Both the position numbers and the translations under genes were made by a program. The notes beneath the pieces are model-generated. The model was not told the DNA's origin, did not search any database, and was given only the letters and a program-made list of their open reading frames with translations. Shown here one piece after another: positions 46,654 through 57,010 of a stretch of 64,000 bases of DNA. The first letter of the stretch is position 1, and each line of letters opens with the position of its first letter. Where the stretch lies: positions 51,831,662 to 51,895,661 of the forward strand of contig JALGQZ010000001.1 of assembly GCA_023105745.1 (NCBI GenBank), given 5' to 3'. This DNA comes from Austropuccinia psidii. Lineage: Eukaryota > Basidiomycota > Pucciniomycetes > Pucciniales > Sphaerophragmiaceae.

Positions 46654-48293
46654 TGTCACAGGGGCTCTTGTGGAATACAAGAGTGTCCTGGCACTAAGGA
46701 ATCAAGAACTCACTTGGAGGGCTCCAAAAGATGGTAAGGAATACTATGGAATATATTTCTTAAGCAGGAATAAGAGAAAGGACAAATATGCCAAAGATAA
46801 AAAATAATAATAATAATGAAGCTGGAGGCCAAAGATAAAAGAAAGCCACAGCCCAAGAAGCCAACCAAGTGAATCCTCAATTCACTGTTTCAACCTGCCA
46901 GAAAGAACAATGGAATTAGTAAAGGATATGACCACCAATATCCACTGACAGGCAAGGAAAGAAAAGAGAAAGGGTGCTAATGACTGACTTGAGATTATCA
47001 GTATTAACTTTAATAATGTAATAGAAAATAAAGATAAAAATAAATTCACTATATTAATTAACTGGGGAAAAAGTCCCCAGGTGCTGAAAGGTAGCCGGTA
47101 TATGTGAAAACTGGAAGATTGATCCTGGAAGGTGGATCAATGACTGTATTGTCTGAATAGGGAAATACAGCTCTGGCCATCTTGAAATTTGAACTGTGTG
47201 ATGGAATTCACACAGTGGAATATGGAATGGCCCAATTGGGCCAAGACCATACAGGTTGATTGAATGAGGCCCGTATGGATGAATTGAGTTGTCCAAAGAG
47301 TATTGAATACTTGATGCCTTGACAACTGATTGAAATCATGTAATACCTCTTGAGAATTGCCCTTGAATAATCCTGAATGAATTGTGCCAACCCAACTCCT
47401 GCAGATACAGGTGGTTGGGATCCTTGAAGAGTCTTCTGATTGCCGCCATAATTGGTCAGACTGATGAGCTGATTAATCCTCCTTCAAAATTGGCATTGGT
47501 ATTTGAGACCTTGATTTTGAAAGGTGGAATTGGGTCCTGAAAATGACACCATTGGATTTCTGAGCAAAAATGGTACATAATGGTATATAATACCATATAT
47601 GCACCATGCCTGCAACCTTGAGTACAGATGGTATGAAGGAAAGGAAGAAATCCCCTGGAGTTGAGGGGAAAGACGGACTGAGCTAATCTGGTGGCCTCTG
47701 GTGGTTGCCAGAGGCCATGGCTGAACTATTTGTCCATGGTGGTCCATGGCCAAAATGATGTCCATGAGGTTTTTGGTCACTTTTGGGTCCAAGGAAGTGG
47801 TGGCCAAAAATGGCTCAGGTGGGCCCAATTGTGGTTTGGGACCCACCTGGCCTAGGTGGCTGGCCTCATTGGATTAGGCCAAAAGGGGCCTAAATGGCCT
47901 ACGGACTGCGGTACGTGGTCTACAGACCATAGAAGCCGTAGGGGGCCTAAATGGCCCAAAAAAGCCATTTAGGCCAAAACCCCAATAATGAAAGGGGTGG
48001 CCCTGAATCCAAGGATGATTGCTAGGGGGCCTGGAGGCCCCTAGAAGAAAAAATGACCCCCCCAGGCCCAAAAACAAAGATGAAGGCCTGGGGGTTGGTG
48101 AAGTAGGAATTGGCCAAGAAGGCCAATGACGGCAGGATATGGCCATTTGAAGGTGTTATGGCGTGGATGCCTTGTCACACCCAAGGGGGCCAATTGGCCA
48201 TAAAAGGTATGACATGACCAATTGGCCCCAACCTGGCTCCAGGTCGGATTGCCGCAGCCATCAAGGAGGAGGGCCAAACTTGTGGTTGTGACA
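46654..48293 (-). repeat. 5' LTR of copy B (family 1, 1640 bp)
   Basis: TGTCACA at 46654 and TGTGACA ending 48293, followed by the duplicated CTTGG. Contains GGCCAATTGGCC-type palindromic words and a relatively GC-rich core. Confidence 0.95.
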
Positions 48294-48298
48294 CTTGG

Positions 48299-50763
48299 GC
48301 AAGTCTTCTGAGCCAGTTATCTGATAAAGTAAGTTCAAAAAATGAATAAGTATCAAAATAAACAACAGAAAATTACATTAAAAAGAATCAGAAACTCACA
48401 AACATCTTGGCGAATTCATCACTTGTGTGAAAATTGCTTTGACAATGCTCACAGGTCAAGTCAATTGCATCATAGATATTCAAGCTGGTGGAAGGCTTGT
48501 TTAATCTTCTTTTTGAGGTTTTGCTTCCATTTGCCAATCTTCTGGACCTTCTAAGGGTTACTTCTGATTTATTCAATTCATTTGCTGAGGGTAGTGAATC
48601 TGATGAACTGATGGATTTATATAATGAGTCCTCAGAATCTTCAGAATCTTCAGATGAGTCCACTTCCATAATTGGAGAGGGGACATTTGACTGGGATCTT
48701 GATGTTGTTGTACTGGTCACTTTTGAGGGGGGTCTTCCTCTTCTCTTGGATTGACTTTCAATAATTTCAAATCTTGAAGGTTCTCTTTTGTTTTTATTCT
48801 TGGCTCCTTGGGGTCTTCCACAGATATTCTTGCATTCTAGAGGGTCTTCATAATATTGATCATCCTCTTGACTCTTGGGAATTTGATCAAATGGGAGTTT
48901 TCCAGTCAAAAGGCCTTGAAAATGTTGAAGTATTGGAGTGATTTCTGCCATTGGTCTTTGAAACAGGTCTTCCCCAATGTCTTAAAATATTTTCTTGTCT
49001 TCATTCTTTCTTTCTTTTTCAACACTTTGATCATCACCTTGAAAGCCAGCCTGAGAAGAATATGACAAATAAAATCAGTTGATAAGAAAAAAAAATAATA
49101 AGAAGAAATTAAAAAACCCTCACAGGCAAATTCAAATGTCATTGAGGATGGAATTCTGATAATTCAATCCTTTGGCGCTTGGCAAATTCCTTTTGGGTCT
49201 TATGCTTGCAAGGAATGCCTTTATAATTGTTGTATTTGTTGGTTCATTTTTCATTTGGAGGAAATTTTGTTTTGAAATTTTCAAAGGCAATCTGAAGAGC
49301 ATAATGAGACACCTTGCCATTGAGGGCACAGATGTGTGGAGGAAAATTCTTGACATGGACAATCATTTCTTTGGAGATTCTGTTGATTATGTCAATAAAT
49401 TGTTTTCTGAATGCGATGTGGAGAGCCCTGACTACCTCCAGGATAGTACCAGTGGACTTTTGGAGCCAAAGTTTAACCATGGCATGGGCACCTTCAACTC
49501 TGGAGGTGGAGCCCACACCCAGGTGGCAATGGTGGCTGGTCCAGGCTGGCACATAATACTCCTTTAGAGGAAGCCATGTCTTTTCCAAATATTGCAAGAC
49601 ATCAGGATTTTTGACTTGCTTTTGAATCTTCTTCCAGTTGTCTTTGAAAGACTTTTCAGTGGATTAATACATAACCTGAGAAATGAATCCCTCAGCCATC
49701 AAGACAATAATAACAAAAAAAGTGAAATAAAGTGAAATAAAGTGAAGAAGTATATTACTTGATTCCAAAGGCCCATAAAATTTTCAAAATCAGTTCCATG
49801 ACCAATTTTCTTCATGCAATGAGCAGATACATCCTTTTTGATGTGCCAAATGCATAGCATGACTTTGGAGTCTGGGAAGAGCTTCTTAATAGAGTTTTTC
49901 AAGGCCAGATCCCTGTCAATAACAATAACTGGAGTGGGAACAAGATTGGTGTTGTTGATGACCTTTTCTATTTATTGATTTAATGCCCAAGTATATGAAG
50001 GTTCATTTTCATTCTTCATCAAACAAAAAGCCCCAGAAAAGGTCTTATTGGTTGAGCTGAATCCAACAATATGAAAAAGGGGCATTTTGTACTTATTGGT
50101 TTTATAAGTACAATCCATAAGAATGACATGAGGAAAGCCATGAAGAAGTTTTATGGGCAGGGGGTGAGTAAAAAACAAGGAGGTAATGTGTCCCTCAGAA
50201 TCTCTTGCAGAGGACCAAACAAATTTTTCTTCTTTGAGAGTGTCAATAAGAGCATCAATGGGCCTTCTGCCTTGCAGTTTGTCTTTCTTGATTTTCTTGA
50301 CTTGGTTTTAAATGTCTTGAAGGATTACAGGCCTGTCAGACTCCCTCTGGCTGCATAATTGGGCCTGAATTTGCCTTGGCATGAGCAGTGATTCAGACAT
50401 TTGAGCAATTTGGGATGTTTATTGCTCATTGAATTTCCTGAAAGCAGGATGTGTCACAATATTTTCAATGGCATGATGGCTGTGTTCAGGATTTGTGACT
50501 TTAAGAGTCCAAGTGTTACTCTTGGAATATTTTCTGGCATAAATTCTAAATGGACAGTCAAGCTTCATTTAAGTGACTGTTTTGGAGGGGCTTTTGTGGG
50601 TATTTGGGGTCCCGGACCTGTAACAACATATTTCAACTTGGTTGTGGGTCATATTGGACCTCAAGGTGGACACAGCATACCCCTGAGCCCTGGCAACATT
50701 ATGCACATGTTGCCAAAGAAGCTCAAGGGTCTGAAATTCACCTTCAGTGGGGGTTTGAAGCAT
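48299..50763 (-). pseudogene. MULE transposase-OTU gene, 5' part: DNA-binding and MULE transposase domains
   Basis: Start ATG at 50763 (MLQTPTEGEFQTLELLWQHV), a FAR1-like N-terminal domain (GYAVSTLRSN, EICCYRSG, MKLDCPFRIYARK). The DDE transposase domain follows: VILMDCTYKTNKYKMPLFHI with the first Asp, VIVIDRD with the second, CIWHIKK, and TSRVEGAHAMVK with the Glu. A degenerate SWIM-type motif (GIPCKHK) and a basic linker with GRP/RRGRPP AT-hook-like patches come next. Probable introns lie at about 49675-49760, 49040-49125 and 48330-48405. At least six in-frame TAA and two TGA codons interrupt it, mostly without shifts. The exon then meets the inserted retrotransposon at 48298 and resumes in the same frame at 38561 with the OTU domain. 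Confidence 0.85.
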
Positions 50764-51317
50764 TTTTTAATGAAAAATATCTATAAAAGTGAAAAAAAAG
50801 GGGGAATTGGGGGATTTGGAATGGGGTAAGAACCTTTTGAAATGTGAAAAAGAGGTGAAAAATGAACAGAAGTGGTTAAGAGTGAAAGAAAGTGGTTTAA
50901 ATGTGGGATTAATAGATGAGGGAAGGTAAAAAATTGAAAATTGAGAGGCTTGAAAGCAGGTTGTTGTGGTGGAAAATGCAGTCTTTGGGGGAAAAAAAGA
51001 AAAAAAGTGTGAAAAGCTTTGCAAAATGGCTTTGGTAATGCTGTTTTTCCAAAAAAAAAAACAATGGTTTGGGGTGGGGATAATGTGGATTATTGGGGTA
51101 TTTGGGCTTGTTTTTTGGGGGGGGCTGGGCAAAAAAATCTGAAACAATTTGGAGTTAGAGAGGTTTTGTGGAGAAAAAACCTCTTTTGGGCATGTTTTGG
51201 CCCAATACAGGCCCAATTGTGTTTCATTTTTAATTAAAAATGGGGCACCCCTTATGTGTTTTTACCAACACCCTTCTTAATTTTTGATTTTTTTCTTTAA
51301 TTTATTTCAATTTATTA

Positions 51318-51550
51318 TTTTTTATTTTTATTTTTCACCCCTCCAATTTAAAAAAAAAAAAAACACCTTTTTTTTTATTTTTTATTTTTTAATTTCAAAT
51401 CTTAATTCTCACTTTTTTTTTATTTTTACTTTTCACCCCTCCCTCTTAAAAGAAATTCACCAATATTTTTTAATTTTAATTTTTAAATCTCAATTTATTT
51501 TTTTCTATTTTTACTTTTCACCCCTCCCTCTAAAAAAAATCCACCTTTTT
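51318..51550 (+). repeat. Three degenerate tandem repeats of about 88 bp
   Basis: Each unit has a T-rich part followed by TTTTCACCCCTCC and an A-rich part (units near 51330, 51415 and 51505). It lies in the Harbinger just outside the MULE end. Confidence 0.6.
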
Positions 51551-51800
51551 TAAAATTCAGGTAAGTGAATTTTCTTCTTTTTATTTCACCACTACTATTT
51601 TTTTCTAACCTGATTTTTGTTTTCTATAGGTATTTTTTTTTTCTTCTTTTATAATTTTTCATTTTTCTGCACCTCCCAAACTAACCCACCCATCATCATC
51701 ATCATCCATTATCATCCACAACTCACCCACCCATCACCATCATCAATAATCATCCACCTCCCAAAACCCCCCACCCATCTCATAACTCCACCTCACTCAC

Positions 51801-51838
51801 CCTGGAACCTCCCAAATAGGCTCCTGGGAGGTTCCAGG
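51801..51838. other. Perfect 14-bp stem hairpin
   Basis: CCTGGAACCTCCCA (51801-51814) pairs exactly with TGGGAGGTTCCAGG (51825-51838) around a 10-nt loop. GC-rich in an AT-rich region. A second perfect hairpin follows about 55 bp later. Confidence 0.75.
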
Positions 51839-51893
51839 ACCTAGCCTCTTCTAATCGCTTTGAATCAATTTGGAGCCTTTTTATTTATTTTCA

Positions 51894-51923
51894 ATGCTAA
51901 TGGCCCCCAGAGGCCATTAGCAT
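51894..51923. other. Perfect 12-bp stem hairpin
   Basis: ATGCTAATGGCC (51894-51905) pairs exactly with GGCCATTAGCAT (51912-51923) around a 6-nt loop. Followed by a T run. Role unknown; it lies upstream of the Tet-like gene. Confidence 0.75.
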
Positions 51924-51949
51924 GATTTTTTTTTTAATCTTTTATTTAA

Positions 51950-52150
51950 TCTGAAAAATAAATTTCTGATGATTATTTATTTTTTATTTCTCTAATGATT
52001 ATTTCTTTTAATTTTTTTTTATTCATTTAATTAATTTGAAAAATGATTTACTGATGATGATTTATTTTTTTTTTCTCTAATCATCATTTCTTTGATTTTA
52101 TTTTTATTCATTTATTTAATTTGAAAAATCATGGATGATTACTGACCATT
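51950..52150 (+). repeat. Degenerate tandem repeats of about 80-90 bp
   Basis: Units contain TTTAAT(C/T)TGAAAAAT, then TGATGATTATTTATTTTTT, then TCTCTAAT(G/C)AT(T/C)ATTTCTTT. Just over two copies, upstream of the Tet-like gene. Confidence 0.5.
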
Positions 52151-52359
52151 TTTTTTCTTTTATAATGATTATCATCCATCACTTATGGTTTTTTTTTCTC
52201 TTTTTTTCATTCAAATTGTAATCATGTTGAACTGATGTATTTTGTTTTTGTATTATAATCATTACTGACCCATGATTGATTTTTTATTTTAATTTTTGTT
52301 TAACCTTTTGATTTATTTGTTCATATAGGGGAGGATTAATTATAAGGATTTATTTTGCA

Positions 52360-53711
52360 ATGTCATTTAATTTCCCACCCCTTCCATCATCCTTAAAATT
52401 CAAAAAAAATGCTCCTCCTCTCTCTCAATCTTCCAATCATTTTGATGATGTCATGGTTAGGACTAAACCAGACTCAGCACATTATAAGAATGATTTGAAA
52501 GATGATGAAGTTATTATTGCTCCTCTTGATTTCATTGTTAGGACTAAACCAAACATAGAACATCATGAGGATAATAATACCAAATCAAATCATAAAATAA
52601 AGCTCACCCAAAGCCAAAGACAACACATCCATGATTCAAAACAAATAATGTCTCACCTTGTCCATTCAAACAAAGAATTTAAAAACTTTTAAACAATTTT
52701 GATTGACCAGAAATCTGCCAATTCCTCATGGTTAAAACTTCCATCACTTAACACTCTCCCCCATCCTTATATACTCATTAATAAAACAACAAAGCCCTTT
52801 TTGCCTGTAATCATATATGAAATAACCCCGTTTGATAATTCTTCTGGCCACTCTCATACGCTGCAAAACATCATCAAGACATTAATGTCCTTATCTCAGA
52901 ATTGACAAGAAATTAAAACCAATAAGCAACTCCAAGGTGGCATTATGAAAGGTATTGGGTTTTGATCTGGTTCTGATTCTGGAAAATCTGCAGGTGTGTG
53001 ATATTTTTGGCTTATTACCTTAATAATTACTGACTACTTACAAAATTAATAGGTGTTTACTCCAGAAAACCAGGTTTAACTCCTCATCAAATTGAAACAG
53101 ATAACAATCAATGGATCAAGCCTCATCAGTATGACAAATTTGTTTACTCAAGAATCTCCCATTTTTCAAAATTAGCAGAAAATGAAAATCAATCATTAAT
53201 GGAAGCAGCCCAATTACCCAATTTCAGTCAACTCAAATGGACTTCTGCCAATGTCAAGGAAGAATTCAAATCATTTACCAATGTCATTGTCACCCAAGAT
53301 GGATTTTTCAATAAGCCACACAAATATTTAAACAATCTCAATGCCTGGACTTATGGTATATTTTCTTTTGTATCAAAAAAAGATTTCCATCCACTTCCAA
53401 TGGTATTCACCCCCTCTGGACATGGCTTGCACTTCCCCGAATTGAAAATGGAGATTGATTTTTCAAAAAAACCTGGCATAATGGAAATTATTTGGAAGAC
53501 ATCAACAATGGTTCATCATACAACAAACCCACCTCCAGAAATTATCAATCATGACAAAATTACTCATTTTGGATGTTCTTTTCAAATAAACCATAAATTA
53601 TTTAATGTAGGTGACAAATTCTTGAAAATGAAGCCCACCAAAATTAATTCAAGAGTCAATGGGTACTTTGAAAGAAATATGCAGGATCAAAAAAGAACTA
53701 AAAAATATTAA
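52360..53711 (+). pseudogene. Tet-like 2-oxoglutarate/Fe(II) oxygenase gene carried by the Harbinger (decayed)
   Basis: Exon 1 starts at ATG 52360 and ends at 52993; a 59-nt GT...AG intron (52994-53052) joins in frame to exon 2 (53053-53711). Exon 1 has in-frame stops at 52690, 52903 and near 52962. Exon 2 holds the most family-like part: NKPHKYLNNLNAWTYGIFSF, then GHGLHFPELKMEIDFSKKPG and EIIWKTSTMVHHTT, then THFGCSFQIN. From memory this pattern is the Tet-like 2OG oxygenase family expanded in Puccinia, whose core has HxD, a distal His and an Arg before GxS. Here the distal His is kept, but the HxD Asp position reads Tyr (HKY) and the Arg position reads His (THFG). Such enzymes oxidise methylated bases; this copy is probably inactive. 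It faces the transposase tail to tail (88 bp apart). Confidence 0.65.
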
Positions 53712-53798
53712 TTGTAAATAGTCTTATTTTATGAATAACATCTCCAATCCGTTGTATGCCATTAAATTAAGTACATAAAAAATTGGTCCTGATGAAAT

Positions 53799-55045
53799 TT
53801 ACAATTGAATATTTCTCCAAGCCAAAGTGATTGGTTTAATTTTTTCATGCATATTTACCACTTCTTCCCCAATGTTGTTTTTGGCCTGATTTTCCGCATG
53901 TGGTGGATCATCATCTTCATATAAATCAAACCATTCATCACCAATTTGTGCTAACATATTATGTAAAATTGTGCAAGACACAACCCAAGTAACAAAATAT
54001 TCAATTTCATGATTATCCCTCATTTGATTTTGCATTTCCCTTAGAGAAAACCACCTCCCCTTCAAAATTCCAATTGCATGCTCGATCCTGACCCTTGATT
54101 TTGCTAGACAGTAATTGAAAGAATGGTTGTCTTTGTTCTGTGCTACAACTCCCTTATATGCTGGAACAATCCAAGGATAGCTTGCATATGCCAAATCTGC
54201 AAGTAAGTACTGATCCTTTTCATAAAACTCTTGAGGTGTTTGTGCTATTTTCATATGTTGATAGACATTTGAATCATGAAGTGACCCAGTACAACCAACA
54301 TCTAGCGCAGTGAGCTGTTTGTTGATATCGCAAACCAGTTGTATTGACATAGAATACCTTATTTGTAAACAATCAGTAAAATTGAAATAAAGAATGAGGA
54401 TTCAACAGCTTACCTCTTTTTGCAATCAAAATAGGCTTCACCATCATTGGGAGGATGTTGTGATAATGGTATTAGACTCCCATCAATAAACCCAATGCAC
54501 CCAGGGAAGCCTTCTGCTTGAATTACTTGAGACATCTCTCTTTGTTGTTTTATTGTTGGCCACACAATCACTTTGTGCTTCAACTTCATTAATATCTGGA
54601 TGACTCTTTGAGTGTACAACACAATAGCCCCATGGCTAATTCCAAACAACATTCCAATCTTTCCCAAAGCAGCCCCATTGCCATTTGATCCTAGCCTTGA
54701 TAATGCCACAGCCAATTGGATGGCAGGATTGTGTTGTTTGTTTTGTGATGAGTTTTGAAAGGTTTTATCAGCTTGAATTTGTGCAACCAATTTTTCAAAT
54801 GATTCATGTGTGGTCCTACATAGCTGTCAAAACTTTTCAGATGATAATGTCTGTAAATCATTCATTGTATACATGTAATGTGATGGATATCTTCTATGAG
54901 GATTGATGTATCTTTGTGATGTTATCATATCTAATAAGATTATATCTTCCTGGATATCAGAATCACTATCAAAGTTGAGAGCATCGATGAACTGCAGTGA
55001 GTTCAAGGTCTGAATTAAAGGTAGCCTTTGCAATGCCTTGGGCAT
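53799..55045 (-). pseudogene. PIF/Harbinger DDE transposase gene with one in-frame stop
   Basis: Two exons, 55045-54414 and 54357-53799, with a 56-nt intron (GTAAGC...AATAAG) joining in frame; 1191 nt, 396 residues if the internal TGA (54827-54829) is counted as a codon. The N-terminal half has an HTH-like region (PAIQLAVALSRLG, IGMLFGISHGAIVLYTQRV). The DDE domain shows GFIDGSLIPL (first Asp), LLADLAYASYPWIVPAYK (second Asp) and SRVRIEHAIGILKGRW (Glu), the signature of the DDE_Tnp_4 family. It cuts and pastes elements bearing the AGGGGGTGTC ends, together with the Myb-like partner. The TGA may be a CGA-to-TGA transition, leaving the copy a near-intact pseudogene. Confidence 0.9.
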
Positions 55046-55386
55046 GGTAAATGAAGAAAAGGCTTGTAGTAAATGCAATTTGAAATCAAATAACTTAATA
55101 AATGATGAGTGTATTGAGATTTTATGCAAGAGAAGGAAATTTTTATGCAATTTAACATGCCCTTACTGAGTTGTGTGTTTGAAACATGTGCCTTTATGGG
55201 AAGCTAAAGGCGGGGTTTTAGTATTTAAACATGGGATTTGGTACCAAAAAACCTGGGTTTGTGTACCTCAAAATACCTCACCTCTTGAGGTGTGGGATTT
55301 CTGAAATCCCAAAAAATTAATGCAGGATTTTGGCAAAAAAAAACTTGGGATTTTGAGTGTGGGATTTGGTAACTTTGACACCCCCT

Positions 55387-55844
55387 ATTATTATTATTTT
55401 GTACAACAGTTGTTTTCTTTTCAAATTTTTTATTTTGGATAATAAATGATAATTTTTTTCTAAAAAAATAAATTAATTTAAAAAAATTATATAAATAAAT
55501 ATATATTTAAAAAAAAAAAAAAAAATTAAAAAATTAATAAATTAATATTAAAGTGGAATTATTAATTTTTTTAATTTTATTATTATTATTTACTAAAAAA
55601 TTAAAAATAAAAATAAAAATAAAAAAAGAAAATTTAAATATATATATATATATATTAAAAAATAATAATAAATTTAAGTAAAAAAAAAAAAAAAAAAAAA
55701 AAATGAAACTTAAAAAAAAAAGATCTTATACTTATTAACTATTATAAATTTTATATATAATTATATTTATTCCTGTTTTTTTTTTTTTTATTTTATTTTA
55801 TTTTATTTTTCTTTTAAAAAAAATAAAATAAAATAATAATAATA

Positions 55845-55878
<34 letters not shown>

Positions 55879-57010
55879 AATTTTGATTTATTTATTTATT
55901 TTTTTTTCATAAAATTAATAAAGAAAAAGTAAAATTTAAATTTAAATTATTCAATTTCTTTTCTTTTTTCAAAAAACATAAAATAAAATAAAAAAAATAT
56001 CAAGTATGTATATATTTCTTTTAATTTTTTTTTTCTTTATAATAATTATAATTAATAAAATTGTTTTTTCTTTTTTTTTTAAAAAAAAAAAAACTTGATT
56101 TTAATTTTTTACTTATTTTTATTTATTTATTTTCTACTCAGATAATTTAAGATTATATAATGTTCATTTAAATTTTAATTTCTGATTTATTTATTTTTAT
56201 TTTTTATTTTTTATTTTAGTTTTTTTTCTTTTTTAATAAAAAACATCGTATAAAATCTAATTATTATTATTATTATTATTATCATTATTATTATTCATTA
56301 ATATTTTTCAAAAAAGATTCTTAATAAGAGATCGATATATATTGATATATCAATCATAAATACCCAATGTCCATCCCTACATATATATCTGAATAATAGA
56401 GATGAATAATAATCATATATATATATGTATGTATAAAAAAACAAGTCAATACTAAAAGAGGAAATTTGATAATAAAAAATCAAAACATGCTTGAGAGTTT
56501 GCTATATTTCTCTGATTTATGTATGTACGCTTACATAGGAAATTCCATTTGGCTTACATCTACTTAATCATTACTTTATGAGATTTTGAATTAGTTATTC
56601 TGACATGCATTTGGTTGAGTCAATCGATTTCCAAGACATACAAAATCCTATACTTCTAAACATGTGACTGTAGACAACCTTTTGTCTTTCTTTTTGTAAA
56701 TGTAGCATTCTTTTTCACAGTTTTTGAAGGCTGAAGTTGTATTATGTTGTTAGAAGAAAAATGAAGAGTATAGAGAGACCAGAGAAATGGACTGAAATTC
56801 ATTTTCTTATTAGGATCAATGTAAAATACTTTATATAACATTGTACAGTTATATATACTATCAATATATAATTTCTTTTTTCCTTTTTTTCCTGAGATAA
56901 AATTAGAAAAAGTCTTATTTGAATTATTTTTTTTAAAAAATTCCACCTCTTAATCAAATACAACAAAAAAAAAGTAAAAAATAAACATGTTTGTAACTAT
57001 TGTTTTGATT
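55387..57010. other. AT microsatellites and GRR1-like gene 3' flank
   Basis: Long A/T runs and (ATT)n tracts, notably near 55843-55877 and 56262-56295, and an (AT)n tract near 55640. The 56500-57010 part is less repetitive and probably includes the 3' untranslated region of the F-box gene. No credible coding frame. Confidence 0.6.

Larger units (their letters stand above)
38567..48293 (-). mobile_element. Ty3/gypsy LTR retrotransposon with chromodomain, family 1 copy B, nested in the MULE
   Basis: 9727 bp, minus orientation, flanked by a perfect 5-bp duplication CTTGG (38562-38566 and 48294-48298). The 5' LTR is 46654-48293 (1640 bp) and the 3' LTR 38567-40146 (1580 bp); they differ by a few indels plus scattered substitutions, so it is older than the 22382 element. 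The order is leader, gag (one intact frame), protease, RT, RNase H, integrase, chromodomain. Nonsense changes (41620, 42358) and frameshifts (about 43850, 42860 and between integrase and chromodomain) break pol. The insertion interrupts the MULE coding exon. Confidence 0.96.
37263..51273 (-). mobile_element. MULE (Mutator-like) transposon encoding a transposase-OTU protein
   Basis: Left end GGGTGTTGGTAAACACATGTAAG at 37263; right end, read inward on the minus strand, GGGTGTTGGTAAAAACACATAAG from 51273. An 8-bp target duplication TTCTTAAT flanks both ends (37255-37262 and 51274-51281), within the 8-11 bp expected for Mutator elements. The single gene runs on the minus strand from 50763 to about 37990. 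Without the nested retrotransposon the element is about 4.3 kb. It inserted inside the Harbinger, between its Myb-like gene and its oxygenase gene. Confidence 0.9.
35361..55386. mobile_element. PIF/Harbinger DNA transposon, host of two nested elements
   Basis: Terminal inverted repeats of about 25 bp: the left begins AGGGGGTGTCAAATTCACC at 35361; the right, read inward on the minus strand, begins AGGGGGTGTCAAAGTTACC at 55386. Flanks are an (ATT)n tract, so the 3-bp duplication (ATT, or TTA with a slip) is compatible but not provable. Both ends carry about six AAATCCC/GGGATTT subterminal words. Inside are the two usual Harbinger genes, a Myb/SANT-like protein (plus) and a DDE transposase (minus), plus a Tet-like oxygenase gene. 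Without the nested MULE the element is about 6.0 kb. In-frame stops in all three genes suggest it is no longer autonomous. Confidence 0.9.

Noticed and set aside
50767..51216. A 149-codon minus-strand frame as an N-terminal extension of the MULE transposase
   Set aside because: It is separated from the ATG at 50763 by a stop and is low-complexity F/S/T/P-rich sequence typical of a 5' untranslated region.
55640..55880. A CRISPR-like or other regular array
   Set aside because: The repeats are AT microsatellites and (ATT)n tracts with no unique spacers; the genome is eukaryotic.
56656..56946. A 96-codon minus-strand frame as a gene
   Set aside because: Lysine/asparagine-rich AT composition directly downstream of the F-box gene stop; more likely 3' untranslated or intergenic sequence.
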